Positions 52,188 through 60,241 of a DNA stretch of 64,000 nt are shown one piece after another. Below the pieces are notes generated by a model. That model did no database searches, was not told where the DNA came from, and saw only the letters and a program-made list of their open reading frames with translations. The DNA lies in contig CAWKHX010000002.1 of NCBI GenBank assembly GCA_963849605.1, positions 833,281-897,280 on the forward strand, written 5' to 3'. A program made the translations under genes and the position numbers. How positions within the stretch are numbered: position 1 is the stretch's first letter; every line of letters starts with the position of its first letter. This stretch comes from DASPHG01 sp963849605 (GTDB lineage Bacteria; Actinomycetota; Thermoleophilia; Solirubrobacterales; Thermoleophilaceae).

Positions 52188-52272
52188 CGCTCCGCGGGGT
52201 TGGACAACAACGAGATTGCAGCGCAAAGCCCAGGAAACGGCTCCGCGCGCGAACGGAAAAAGATAGCAGGCG

Positions 52273-53046
52273 TCACGCGGCCCGCCGGGCCTCCTCCAGG
52301 TGCCAGGGAGTGAGGATCCGGGGCCCATCGGCGGTGATCGCGACCGTGTGCTCGAAATGGGCCGCCAGGGAGCCGTCCTGGGAGTAGACGGACCAGTTGT
52401 CGGAGGCCATCCGGATCGGGTGGGTGCCCGCATTCACCATCGGCTCGACGGCGAAAACCATGCCCTCCTCGAGCTCCGGCCCCGTGCCCGGCTTGCCGAA
52501 ATTCGGAATTTGCGGATCTTCGTGCATGTCGCGCCCGATCCCGTGGCCCACGAGCGACCTGATGACGCTGAATTCGTTCGCCTCGACGTGGTTCTGGACC
52601 GCGTGCGAGACGTCGCCCAGCCGATTGCCCACCCGGCACGCGTCGACCGCCTCGAACAGCGCCCCGCGCGTCACCTTCAGGAGCCTCGAGGCGATCGGCG
52701 TGACTGAGCCGATCGGCAGCGTGATCGCCGCGTCGGCCACCCACCCCTCGTAGACGACTCCGACGTCGATCGAGAGGATGTCGCCTCGCTTGAGCTTGTA
52801 CGTGCCCGGGATGCCGTGCACGACCATCGAGTTGGGGCTGGCGCAGATCGAGCCCGGAAAGCCACGGTAGCCCTTGAAGGCGGGCTCAGCGCCCTGCGAC
52901 CGGATGAACGTCTCCGCCGCCTCATCGAGCTCCGCGGTGGTGACTCCGGCGCGTGCCTTCGACTTCAGCAGCATCAGACAGCGCGCGAGGATCGAGCCGG
53001 CCGCGGCGATGCGGTCGATCTCCTCGGGTGTCTTCTTGATGATCAG
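52273..53046 (-). CDS. map: Methionine aminopeptidase, apparent CTG start
   Basis: About 257 aa, type I MAP. N-terminus IIKKTPEEIDRIAAAGSILA, then HGIPGTYKLKRGDILSIDVG, VYEGWVADAAIT, VGHGIGRDMHEDPQIPNFG, GMVFAVEPMV and HFEHTVAIT supply the five metal ligands (D, D, H, E, E). No ATG/GTG/TTG precedes I-I-K-K; the only start is CTG 53046, overlapping the adk stop as CTGA. Starting at the ATG at 52974 would lose the conserved N-terminal helix. Removes initiator Met. Confidence 0.92.
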   Translation of the reverse strand: MIIKKTPEEIDRIAAAGSILARCLMLLKSKARAGVTTAELDEAAETFIRSQGAEPAFKGYRGFPGSICASPNSMVVHGIPGTYKLKRGDILSIDVGVVYEGWVADAAITLPIGSVTPIASRLLKVTRGALFEAVDACRVGNRLGDVSHAVQNHVEANEFSVIRSLVGHGIGRDMHEDPQIPNFGKPGTGPELEEGMVFAVEPMVNAGTHPIRMASDNWSVYSQDGSLAAHFEHTVAITADGPRILTPWHLEEARRAA

Positions 53047-53717
53047 AGCGTCTCTTCCAGCTTCAGGGTCGCGAGGGTCGCTCGGATGTGGCCGTTCACC
53101 TCTTCCGGCGAGCGCGTACCGTCGAATCTTCGCAGCAGGCCGCGGCTCTCATACCAGTCGATGAGGGGGGTGGTCTGGTCGTGGTAGACGTTGAGGCGGT
53201 GCTTGACCGTCTCGGGCTTGTCGTCGTCGCGCTGGATCAGCGGCGAGCCGTCCTGGTCGCAGAACCCCTCGTGCTTGGGCGGGTCGAAGTCGACGTGGTA
53301 GAGGTGGCCGTTCTTCGTGCAGATCCGCCGGCCTGACAGGCGACGGATCACCTCCTCGTCGGGCGCTTCGACCAGGAGCGCCGCGGTGAGGTGCCGCCCG
53401 CGGCGCTCGAGCGCGCCCTCGAGGACCTCCGCCTGCGGAACCGTGCGCGGAAAGCCGTCGAGCAGGAAGCCGTCGGCGGCCTCCTCGCTGTCGACGCGCT
53501 CCATGATCACCCTGCAGATGAGGTCGTCGGGCACGAGGTCGCCCTTGTCCATGTACGCCTTCGCCTCCTTGCCGACCTCGGTCTCCTCCTTGACCGCCAG
53601 CCGGAGGATGTCGCCGGTCGCGTAGTACGGCAGCCCGAAGTCGTCGACGAGCCGCTGGGCCTGAGTGCCCTTGCCGGCCCCCGGGGGCCCGAGAAGGATG
53701 AGGTTCTGTTCAGACAC
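53043..53717 (-). CDS. adk: Adenylate kinase
   Basis: 224 aa. P-loop GPPGAGKGTQAQRL; ATGDILR; DGFPRTVPQAEVLE; lid domain around GRRICTKNGHLYHVDF and FCDQDGSPLIQRDDDKPETV (one Cys in each half, so not a full Cys4 zinc lid). Interconverts ATP+AMP with 2 ADP. GTG start 7 nt after secY. Confidence 0.96.
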   Translation of the reverse strand: MSEQNLILLGPPGAGKGTQAQRLVDDFGLPYYATGDILRLAVKEETEVGKEAKAYMDKGDLVPDDLICRVIMERVDSEEAADGFLLDGFPRTVPQAEVLEGALERRGRHLTAALLVEAPDEEVIRRLSGRRICTKNGHLYHVDFDPPKHEGFCDQDGSPLIQRDDDKPETVKHRLNVYHDQTTPLIDWYESRGLLRRFDGTRSPEEVNGHIRATLATLKLEETL

Positions 53718-53723
53718 GAGGGG

Positions 53724-54993
53724 CTACTTCAGGAAGCCCTCGTAGTTGCGCATCATCATCTGGGCCTCGAGCTGCTTCATCGTGTCGAGCGCAACGCCGA
53801 CGACGATGAGGATCGAGGTTCCTCCGAAATAGAAGTTGGCCGCTGTCTGGTTGATGAGGATGGTCGGCAGGGCGGCGACGGCGGCGAGGTACAGGGCGCC
53901 GGGGAACGTGAGCCGCGCCAGGATCCGGTCCAGGTATTCGGCCGTCGGCCTGCCTGGCCTCACCCCCGGTATGAACCCGCCGTACTTCTTGAGGTTGTCC
54001 GCCTGCTCCACCGGGTTGAACGTGACCGCGGTGTAGAAGTAGGTGAACAGGATGATGAAGATCGACTCGCCGACGATGTAGGCGGCCCCGTTCGGCGAGA
54101 AGAACGCGGAGAAGTCCTGGGCCCAGCTCGCCTGCGTCAGCTCGCCGATCGTCGGCGGGAACGCCATCAGCGACGCCGCGAAGATGACGGGGATCACGCC
54201 GGCCATGTTCACGCGCAGCGGCAGATACGTGGAGCCGCCGCCGGCCATCCGGCGACCGACGACCCGTTTCGGCGTACTGCACGGGGATCCGCCGCTGGCC
54301 CTCCTGCATGAAGACGATCGCGGCGATCACGGCGAGCGCGAGGAACGGCATCATCACCTTGAAGATCTGATCCGGGTTCGTCCACCACGCCTGGATCCCG
54401 TTCGGGATGCCGGAGACGATCGACGCGAAGATCATCAGCGAGATCCCGTTGCCGATCCCGCGCTGGGTGATGAGCTCGCCGAACCACATGATCATCACGC
54501 AGCCCGCGGTGAGGCAGGTGACGATCAGGAAGACGCGGCCGAAGGTGAAGTTCTCGACGACCTGGTCGGACCCGGTGCTGAAGGAGCGGAAGAGGAAGAC
54601 GTAGCCGACCGACTGGCCGAACGCGAGCGCGACCGTGAGGTAGCGCGTGTACTGCGTGATCTTCTGCTGCCCGACCTCGCCCTCCTTGCGCAGCTTCTCG
54701 AGCGACGGCATCACGACCGTCATCAGCTGCAGGATGATCGAGGCGGTGATGTAGGGCATGATCCCGAGCGCGAAGATCGCGAAGCGCTGGAGCGAGCCGC
54801 CTGAGAAGAGGTTCAGGAAGCCGAGGACGTTCGAGCCGCTGAAGTTCTCCGAGATCGCGTCGACGGCGTCGATGTTGATGCCGGGCGCCGGGATGTAGGC
54901 GCCGAGGCGGTACAGCATGAGCATCGCGGCCGTGAAGGCCAGCTTCTTGCGAATCTCGGGAACGCGGAACGAGTTCGCGAGAATCGCGAGCAC
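53724..54993 (-). CDS. secY: Preprotein translocase subunit SecY, one frameshift
   Basis: Ten-TM channel of the Sec translocon. The N-terminal part reads FRVPEIRKKLAFTAAMLMLY, then FALGIMPYITASIILQLMTV, GELITQRGIGNGISLMIFAS. The frame breaks at about 54270 within VQYA and resumes one base over as VVGRRMAGGGSTYLPLRVNM, then FTYFYTAVTFNPVEQADNLK and a normal C-terminus. Removing one inserted C (plus strand TTTCGG to TTTGG) restores YAKRVVGRR, the conserved cytosolic loop, and a ~422-aa SecY. Being essential, the break is most likely a sequence error. Confidence 0.93.
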
Positions 54994-54996
54994 GAG

Positions 54997-55626
54997 CTAC
55001 TCCTCCTCGGAGGCCGGCTCCGGCTCAGCGGCCTCCGGCTCGGGAGCCTCCTCGGGCTCGGGAGCGTCCTCCGGCTCCGCTTCCGCGACGGGCTCGGCCA
55101 GCGGGGCGGGCTTCTTCTTCTCCGGCTTGGGCTTCTTCGGCTCGACGAGCAGGTCGAGCGTGCCGCCCGCGCCCTCGATCTTCTCGCGCGCGCTCTTCGA
55201 GACGAAGTGGACGCGCACCGTCAGCTTCTTGCCCAGGTCGCCCTCGCCCAGGATCTTCACGGGCACGTCCTTGCGCGTGGCGAGGCCCTTCTCGCGCAGG
55301 GTCTCCGGGGTCACCTCGGCGCCCGAGTCGAAACGCGCGTCCAGGTCCTTCAGGTTCACCGGCTGCGTCTTCGTGCGCCCGAACTGCTCGAACGGCATCG
55401 ACTTCTTCATGTGCGGGCCGCGCAGCTTCCGCAGCCGCATGTGGATCGGCATCTGGCCGCCCTCGAAGTTGACCTTGCGCTTGCTGCCGGAGCGCGAGCC
55501 CGCGCCGTTCTCGCCGCGCCCGGACGTCTTGCCGTAGCCGGAGCCCTCGCCGCGCCCGACGCGCTTCTTGCGGTGGCGCGAGCCGTCCTTCGGCTTGAGG
55601 CTGTGGAGGCCGATCTTCTGAGCCAT
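54997..55626 (-). CDS. rplO: 50S ribosomal protein L15 with acidic C-terminal tail
   Basis: 209 aa; the L15 core (MAQKIGLHSLKPKDGSRHRK, GRGEGSGYGKTSGRG, GGQMPIHMRLRKLRG) ends near residue 160. About 45 further residues are E/P/A repeats (EPEDAPEPEEAPEPEAAEPE). Usual length is about 150. The tail stays in frame up to 4 nt before secY, so it is translated. Start overlaps the rpmD stop by one base. Confidence 0.95.
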   Translation of the reverse strand: MAQKIGLHSLKPKDGSRHRKKRVGRGEGSGYGKTSGRGENGAGSRSGSKRKVNFEGGQMPIHMRLRKLRGPHMKKSMPFEQFGRTKTQPVNLKDLDARFDSGAEVTPETLREKGLATRKDVPVKILGEGDLGKKLTVRVHFVSKSAREKIEGAGGTLDLLVEPKKPKPEKKKPAPLAEPVAEAEPEDAPEPEEAPEPEAAEPEPASEEE

Positions 55627-55793
55627 CAGTCCTCCACCTTCACGAGGTGCTTGATCGAGTGGACAGCGCCGCGCACCGTCGGGTCGTCAGGGCGATCGAC
55701 GCTCTTGCCGATCTTCCCCAGCCCGAGCGTGCGGAGAGCGCCTCTCTGCTTCGGATTCGCTCCGATAGAAGACTTGACCTGGGTGATCTTCAT
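55626..55793 (-). CDS. rpmD: 50S ribosomal protein L30
   Basis: 55 aa: MKITQVKSSIGANPKQRGAL, then LGLGKIGKSVDRPDDPTVRG, AVHSIKHLVKVED. The whole chain matches L30. ATG 55793 overlaps the rpsE TGA (ATGA); its own TGA overlaps the rplO ATG. Confidence 0.96.
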   Translation of the reverse strand: MKITQVKSSIGANPKQRGALRTLGLGKIGKSVDRPDDPTVRGAVHSIKHLVKVED

Positions 55794-56350
55794 GGCGCAG
55801 GAGCTTCCTCTGCCTCTGGCTTCTTCTCTTCCTTGATCCCGAGCACTTCCCGCACGGTCAGGCCGCGCAGCTCGGCGACCTCATCCGGAGAGCGCAGCTG
55901 CTGGAGCGCGGTGACGGTGGCCTTGACCAGGTTGATCGGGTTCTGGGAGCCGAGGGACTTCGACAGCACGTCGCGGATGCCGGCCAGCTCGAGCACGGCG
56001 CGGACACCGCCGCCGGCGATGACACCCGTACCTTCGGAGGCGGGCTTCAGGAAGACGCGCGCAGCGCCGAACACCCCAGTCGTCTGGTGCGTGATCGTCG
56101 CGCCGTGCATCGGGACCTCGAACAGGTTCTTGCGCGCGCGCTCGACGCCCTTCTGGATCGCGAGCGGGACTTCGTTGGCCTTGCCGTAGCCGACCCCCAC
56201 GCGCGAGCGCTCGTCGCCCACGACGACCAGCGCCGTGAACGAGAAGCGCCGGCCGCCCTTGACGACCTTCGCCACGCGGTTGATCTCCACGACCCGCTCC
56301 TGCAGGTCCTGGCCGGGCTGGCCCCCTCTGTCTCTGCGGTCCCGTCCCAT
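55790..56350 (-). CDS. rpsE: 30S ribosomal protein S5
   Basis: 186 aa. QERVVEINRVAKVVKGGRRF, VGVGYGKANEVPLAIQKGVE and GGGVRAVLELAGIRDVLSKS. A short extra acidic C-terminus (EEKKPEAEEAPAP) is present, milder than on L15 and L5. Helps translational fidelity. Confidence 0.96.
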   Translation of the reverse strand: MGRDRRDRGGQPGQDLQERVVEINRVAKVVKGGRRFSFTALVVVGDERSRVGVGYGKANEVPLAIQKGVERARKNLFEVPMHGATITHQTTGVFGAARVFLKPASEGTGVIAGGGVRAVLELAGIRDVLSKSLGSQNPINLVKATVTALQQLRSPDEVAELRGLTVREVLGIKEEKKPEAEEAPAP

Positions 56351-56354
56351 CGCG

Positions 56355-56708
56355 CTAGAACCTTAGGCCACCGTCGCGCGCGCCCTCGGCGAGCGCCTTG
56401 ACGCGACCGTGGAAGCGGTAACCGCCGCGGTCGAACACAACGGTCTCGACGCCCGCGGCCTTCGCGCGCTCGGCGATCAGCTCGCCGACTCGCTTCGCCT
56501 GCTCCATCGACTGAAGGCCCTTGATGTCGGACTCGGTCCAGTTGACCGCCGCCAGCGTGCGGCCGGCGACGTCGTCGATCACCTGCACGTTGACGCCGCG
56601 GTTGGACCGGAAGACGGACAGCCGCGGGCGCTCCGCGTCGCCGCGGACCTTCGCCCGCACGCGACGGCGGCGGCGCAGCCGCTGCTTCGGCTTACTGGCG
56701 ACCGTCAT
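56355..56708 (-). CDS. rplR: 50S ribosomal protein L18
   Basis: 117 aa. RRRRRVRAKVRGDAERPRLS, VFRSNRGVNVQVIDDVAGRT and the C-terminal VVFDRGGYRFHGRVKALAEG. Binds 5S rRNA. ATG overlaps the rplF stop (ATGA). Confidence 0.96.
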   Translation of the reverse strand: MTVASKPKQRLRRRRRVRAKVRGDAERPRLSVFRSNRGVNVQVIDDVAGRTLAAVNWTESDIKGLQSMEQAKRVGELIAERAKAAGVETVVFDRGGYRFHGRVKALAEGARDGGLRF

Positions 56709-57238
56709 GCGCGCTTGCCGACCTTCCTCTGGACGTACTCGCCGACGTAGCGGATGCCCTTGCCCTTGTAGGGCTCGGGCGGGCGGACCTTGCGGATCTG
56801 TGCGGCGATCTCGCCGACCACCTGCTTGGAGCTCCCCTTGACGATGATCTGGGTCGGCTGCGGGACCTCGAACTCGACGCCCTCGGGCGCCTCGATCTGG
56901 ACGGTGTGCGAATAACCGACCGACAGTTCGATGTTCTTGCCCTTGAGCGCGGCGCGGTAGCCGACGCCCTGGATCTCGAGCCGCTTCTCGAAGCCCGAGG
57001 TGACGCCCTCGATCATGTTCGCGATCAGCGACCGCGTGAGGCCGTGCAGCGCACGATGCTCCTTGCGGTCCGTCGGCCGCGTGACGACGATGTCGCCGTT
57101 CTGCTGCTCGACGACGATGTCGCGGCTCTTGCGCTCGGCCAGTTCGCCGCGCGGGCCGTTGACCCGGACGATCTCCGGCTCGATCTGCACCTGCACCCCA
57201 TCGGGCACGGCGATCGGCTGCTTGCCGATCCGGCTCAC
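56705..57238 (-). CDS. rplF: 50S ribosomal protein L6
   Basis: 177 aa. MSRIGKQPIAVPDGVQVQIE, RALHGLTRSLIANMIEGVTS and the C-terminal PPEPYKGKGIRYVGEYVQRK. Usual length. GTG start overlaps the rpsH stop (GTGA). Confidence 0.97.
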   Translation of the reverse strand: MSRIGKQPIAVPDGVQVQIEPEIVRVNGPRGELAERKSRDIVVEQQNGDIVVTRPTDRKEHRALHGLTRSLIANMIEGVTSGFEKRLEIQGVGYRAALKGKNIELSVGYSHTVQIEAPEGVEFEVPQPTQIIVKGSSKQVVGEIAAQIRKVRPPEPYKGKGIRYVGEYVQRKVGKRA

Positions 57239-57633
57239 CAGACGTACGCCACGACTTCGCCGCCCACGCCCTCCTGGCGCGCCTGGTGGCCCGTCATGAC
57301 GCCCCTCGACGTCGACATGATCACGGTGCCCATGCCGCCCAGCACCTTCGGGAGCTCGCCGGTGTGCGTGTAGTTGCGGCGGCCGGGGCGGGAGACGCGC
57401 TGGAGGCCGGAGATGACCGAACGGCGGTCCTCCGTGTACTTGATCTTCACGCGCAGGACCTCGCCGACGCGCGCCGGCTCGACGCTGTAGCTCTCGATGT
57501 AGCCCTGCTCGTCGAGGACGCGCGCGATCTCCGTCTTGAACTTCGACGCCGGGATCTCCGCGTACTCGTGATCCGCCGAGATCGCGTTGCGAATACGGGT
57601 GAGGAGATCGGCTATCGGGTCGGTCATCGTCAT
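57235..57633 (-). CDS. rpsH: 30S ribosomal protein S8
   Basis: 132 aa. MTMTDPIADLLTRIRNAISA and the C-terminal GMGTVIMSTSRGVMTGHQAR, with the serine-rich rRNA-binding turn. 16 nt after rpsN. Confidence 0.97.
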   Translation of the reverse strand: MTMTDPIADLLTRIRNAISADHEYAEIPASKFKTEIARVLDEQGYIESYSVEPARVGEVLRVKIKYTEDRRSVISGLQRVSRPGRRNYTHTGELPKVLGGMGTVIMSTSRGVMTGHQARQEGVGGEVVAYVW

Positions 57634-57649
57634 GGCGCGCGTCCTCTTG

Positions 57650-57835
57650 TTACCAGCTCGACTTGGTGAGCCCGGGGACGTAGCCCTCGTGCGCGACCTC
57701 GCGCAGGCAGATCCGGCAGAGGCCGAACTTGCGGAAGTACGCGCGCGGGCGGCCGCAGCGCTTGCAGCGGTTGTAGTTGCGGGTCTTGTATTTGGACTCG
57801 CGCCTCTGGCGCACGACCTGTGATGTCTTTGCCAA
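57650..57835 (-). CDS. rpsN: 30S ribosomal protein S14 type Z
   Basis: 61 aa. NRCKRCGRPRAYFRKFGLCR, then ICLREVAHEGYVPGLTKSSW: two C-x2-C pairs, the short zinc-binding S14 typical of Gram-positive spc operons. Start codon directly abuts the rplE stop. Confidence 0.97.
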   Translation of the reverse strand: MAKTSQVVRQRRESKYKTRNYNRCKRCGRPRAYFRKFGLCRICLREVAHEGYVPGLTKSSW

Positions 57836-58612
57836 CTAGGACTCCTCCTCGGGAGCTGCTGTGCCTTCGCCTTCTTCGCCTTCTTCGCCCTCCTCGGGGC
57901 GTTCCGGCTTGGCGTAGGCCTCCGGGTTCTCTTCTTTCAATGCTTCGAGTGCGGCCTGCTCCGCCTCGGCCTTCAGGCGGGCCTCCTCCTTGCGCCGCTC
58001 CTCCTCGGCGTCGGCCTCCGCGTCGGCGTCGCCCGAGCCCGGCCGGCCCTCGGCCTGGAACGGCATGCCGAACGCTAGGAGAAGCGCGAACGCCTCCTCA
58101 TCGGTCTTCGCCGTGGTCGTGAACGTGATGTCGAGGCCGCGGACCTGGTCGATCGCGTCGTAGTCGATCTCGGGGAAGATGATCTGCTCGCGGACGCCCA
58201 GCGAGTAGTTGCCGCGGCCGTCGAAGGAGCGCGCGCTCAGGCCGCGGAAGTCGCGGACGCGTGGCAGCGCGATGGCCGTCAGGCGATCGAGGAACTCGTA
58301 CATGCGCGCGTCGCGGAGCGTCACCGACACGCCGACCGGCATCTGCTCGCGCAGCTTGAACGCCGCGATCGACTTCCGCGCGCGGCGGATGTTCGGGTGC
58401 TGGCCCGCGATGGTCGCGAGCTGCTCCTGGGCCGCCTCCATCATCCGCGCGTCCTGCTTGGCCTCGCCGACGCCCATGTTGAGCGTGATCTTCGTGAGGC
58501 GCGGCGCCTCCATCGAGCTCGAGTACTTGAACTGCTTGATCAGCTGCGGCCGGATCTCCTCCTGGTAGAGGGTCTTCAGGCGCGGCGTGACCTTTGCCTC
58601 AGCGACCGGCAT
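57836..58612 (-). CDS. rplE: 50S ribosomal protein L5 with long acidic C-terminal extension
   Basis: 258 aa; the core (LKTLYQEEIRPQLIKQFKYS, GMPFQAEGRPG) ends near residue 197. About 60 extra residues are E/A-rich helix (AEADAEEERRKEEARLKAEA) then EGEEGEEGEG. Normal L5 is about 180. The extension could form a charged single helix. It remains in frame up to the abutting rpsN start. Confidence 0.95.
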   Translation of the reverse strand: MPVAEAKVTPRLKTLYQEEIRPQLIKQFKYSSSMEAPRLTKITLNMGVGEAKQDARMMEAAQEQLATIAGQHPNIRRARKSIAAFKLREQMPVGVSVTLRDARMYEFLDRLTAIALPRVRDFRGLSARSFDGRGNYSLGVREQIIFPEIDYDAIDQVRGLDITFTTTAKTDEEAFALLLAFGMPFQAEGRPGSGDADAEADAEEERRKEEARLKAEAEQAALEALKEENPEAYAKPERPEEGEEGEEGEGTAAPEEES

Positions 58613-58953
58613 CAGTCGATCTCCTGCCCGGACCGCTTCGCGATCCGCACGCGGCGGCCGCCCTCGCGCTTGATGCCGACGCGGGTCGGGTCGCCCGTCT
58701 TCGGGTCGAGCAGCATCACGTTCGAGATGTGGATCGGGCCCTCGCGCTCGATCACGCCACCCTCGGTGGACTGGGTCCGCTGGGTGTCGCGCAGCATCAC
58801 CGGGCGCTGGGCGCGCTTCTGGATGTTGAGGCCCTCGACATAGACCTTCTCCTTGCGGAGGTCGATGCGCAGGACCTTGCCCGTCTTGCCCTTGTCCTTG
58901 CCGGCGATGACCTTGACGAGGTCGTCGCGGCGGATCTTCGCGCGGTGCGACAT
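58612..58953 (-). CDS. rplX: 50S ribosomal protein L24
   Basis: 113 aa. KIRRDDLVKVIAGKDKGKTG is the KOW motif; GPIHISNVMLLDPKTGDPTR follows. Assembly initiator. Its ATG shares a base with the rplN stop and its stop touches the rplE start. Confidence 0.96.
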   Translation of the reverse strand: MSHRAKIRRDDLVKVIAGKDKGKTGKVLRIDLRKEKVYVEGLNIQKRAQRPVMLRDTQRTQSTEGGVIEREGPIHISNVMLLDPKTGDPTRVGIKREGGRRVRIAKRSGQEID

Positions 58954-59321
58954 CAGAGGACCTCCGGCGCGAGGGACACGATCTTCATGAAGTTGCGCTC
59001 GCGCAGCTCGCGCGCGACGGGGCCGAAGATGCGCGTGCCGCGCGGGTTGTTCTGGGGGTCGATGAGCACGGCGGCGTTCTCGTCGAAGGCGATGTAGGTG
59101 CCGTCGTCACGCCCGAACTGCTTCCGCGTGCGGACGACGACGGCCGTGACGACCTCACCCTTCTTGACCGCGCCCTGCGGGGTCGCCTGCTTGACCGTCC
59201 CGACGATGATGTCACCGACACCGGCATAGCGGCGCTTCGACCCTCCGCGCACGCGGATGCAGAGAAGCTCGCGCGCGCCGGTGTTGTCGGCAACGCGCAG
59301 ACGTGTTTCGGCCTGGATCAC
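58953..59321 (-). CDS. rplN: 50S ribosomal protein L14
   Basis: 122 aa. MIQAETRLRVADNTGARELL, GDIIVGTVKQATPQGAVKKG, GTRIFGPVARELRERNFMKI. Canonical length with no extension, unlike several neighbours. Confidence 0.97.
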   Translation of the reverse strand: MIQAETRLRVADNTGARELLCIRVRGGSKRRYAGVGDIIVGTVKQATPQGAVKKGEVVTAVVVRTRKQFGRDDGTYIAFDENAAVLIDPQNNPRGTRIFGPVARELRERNFMKIVSLAPEVL

Positions 59322-59330
59322 AGGTGGCTC

Positions 59331-60014
59331 CTACCGCGCCCTCTCCACGACCTCGACCAGGCGCCAGCGCTTCATGCGGCTGAGCGGACGGCTCTCGATC
59401 ACGCGCACGGTGTCGCCGGCGTGTGCCTCGTTGCGCTCGTCGTGCGCGTGCAGCGTCGACGACTCGCGGACGATCTTCTTGTACATCCGGTGACGGCGGG
59501 TGACGTCGATCCGGACGGTGATCGTCTTGTCGGCCTTGTCGGAGACCACGATGCCCTGGCGCACACGAGCGCGCCCGGGTCCGTGCTCGGGTCTGGGGAG
59601 CGGGTCGGTCTTTGGCTGCGCACGACGGCGCTCGCGCGAGCGCTTGCGCCAGCGGGTGCGCTCCGCGGCCTTCTTCTGACGCGCCTCCGCGCGCTCGGCG
59701 GCGCGCTCCTCGGGCGAGCGCTGCGGTCGCACCTCGCCGGTGTGCTGAGAGCGCTCTCGGCGGCGGCGCTCCTTCGGACCGAGTTCCTCCTCGGGCTCGG
59801 CCGCCGGGGCGTCCGCCTCGGCGGCAGGCGCCTCTTCCTCCGCGGGCGGAGGCGTCTCCTCCTCTGCCGCGGGGGCCTCTTCCTCGGCCGGAGGCGTCTC
59901 CTCCTCTGCCGCAGGGGCCTCTTCCTCCGCGGGCGGAGTCTCTTCCTCGGCGGGAGGCGCTTCCTCGACGGGCGGCGTCTCCTCGGTCTCCTCGTTCTTC
60001 TCTTCCTCGATCAC
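59331..60014 (-). CDS. rpsQ: 30S ribosomal protein S17 with ~145-residue N-terminal extension
   Basis: 227 aa versus about 85 normally. The S17 core is the last ~80 residues (QGIVVSDKADKTITVRIDVT, HDERNEAHAGDTVRVIESRP). Before it lies an acidic E/P/A repeat region (about 1-75; ETPPAEEEAPAAEE units) and a basic R-rich region (about 80-145). The GTG at 60014 overlaps the rpmC TGA as GTGA, the same coupling as at neighbouring junctions, which argues that the extension is translated. A GTG in front of the core is the only alternative. Confidence 0.9.
   Translation of the reverse strand: MIEEEKNEETEETPPVEEAPPAEEETPPAEEEAPAAEEETPPAEEEAPAAEEETPPPAEEEAPAAEADAPAAEPEEELGPKERRRRERSQHTGEVRPQRSPEERAAERAEARQKKAAERTRWRKRSRERRRAQPKTDPLPRPEHGPGRARVRQGIVVSDKADKTITVRIDVTRRHRMYKKIVRESSTLHAHDERNEAHAGDTVRVIESRPLSRMKRWRLVEVVERAR
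59815..59990 (-). repeat. Tandem imperfect repeats encoding E/P/A-rich S17 extension
   Basis: Units of about 36-45 nt containing GGCGTCTCCTCCTCTGCCG variants repeat four to five times on the plus strand. They encode successive ETPPAEEEAPAAEE-like blocks in rpsQ. Unit number could vary between strains through slippage. Confidence 0.75.
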
Positions 60015-60241
60015 TCTGTCTCGTCTCTCTGACGCTTGATCTCGACGTCGGGGTCGACGCCCCGTTGGCCCGCGACGGTCAGCCCGCGGGCCAGCTCCTT
60101 CTTCGCGGCACTGAGCCGCGCCGTGTTCTCGAGCTGGCCGGTGGCGTGCTGGAAGCGCAGGTTGAAGAGCTCCTTCCGGGCGTCGGCCACGAACTCGACG
60201 AGCTGCGCGTCGTCCAGGTTATGCACCTCGACAGCCTTCAC
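60011..60241 (-). CDS. rpmC: 50S ribosomal protein L29
   Basis: 76 aa. LDDAQLVEFVADARKELFNL and RFQHATGQLENTARLSAAKK are L29 signatures. Located near the exit tunnel. GTG 60241 overlaps the rplP stop (GTGA). Confidence 0.95.
   Translation of the reverse strand: MKAVEVHNLDDAQLVEFVADARKELFNLRFQHATGQLENTARLSAAKKELARGLTVAGQRGVDPDVEIKRQRDETE

Noticed and set aside
52188..52272. Degenerate infA remnant
   Set aside because: Both strands read in all frames give no IF-1 motif.
54262..54275. Programmed +1 ribosomal frameshift in secY
   Set aside because: No known recoding in SecY, no slippery codon pair in the GCC-GAA context and no obvious stimulator; sequence error is simpler.
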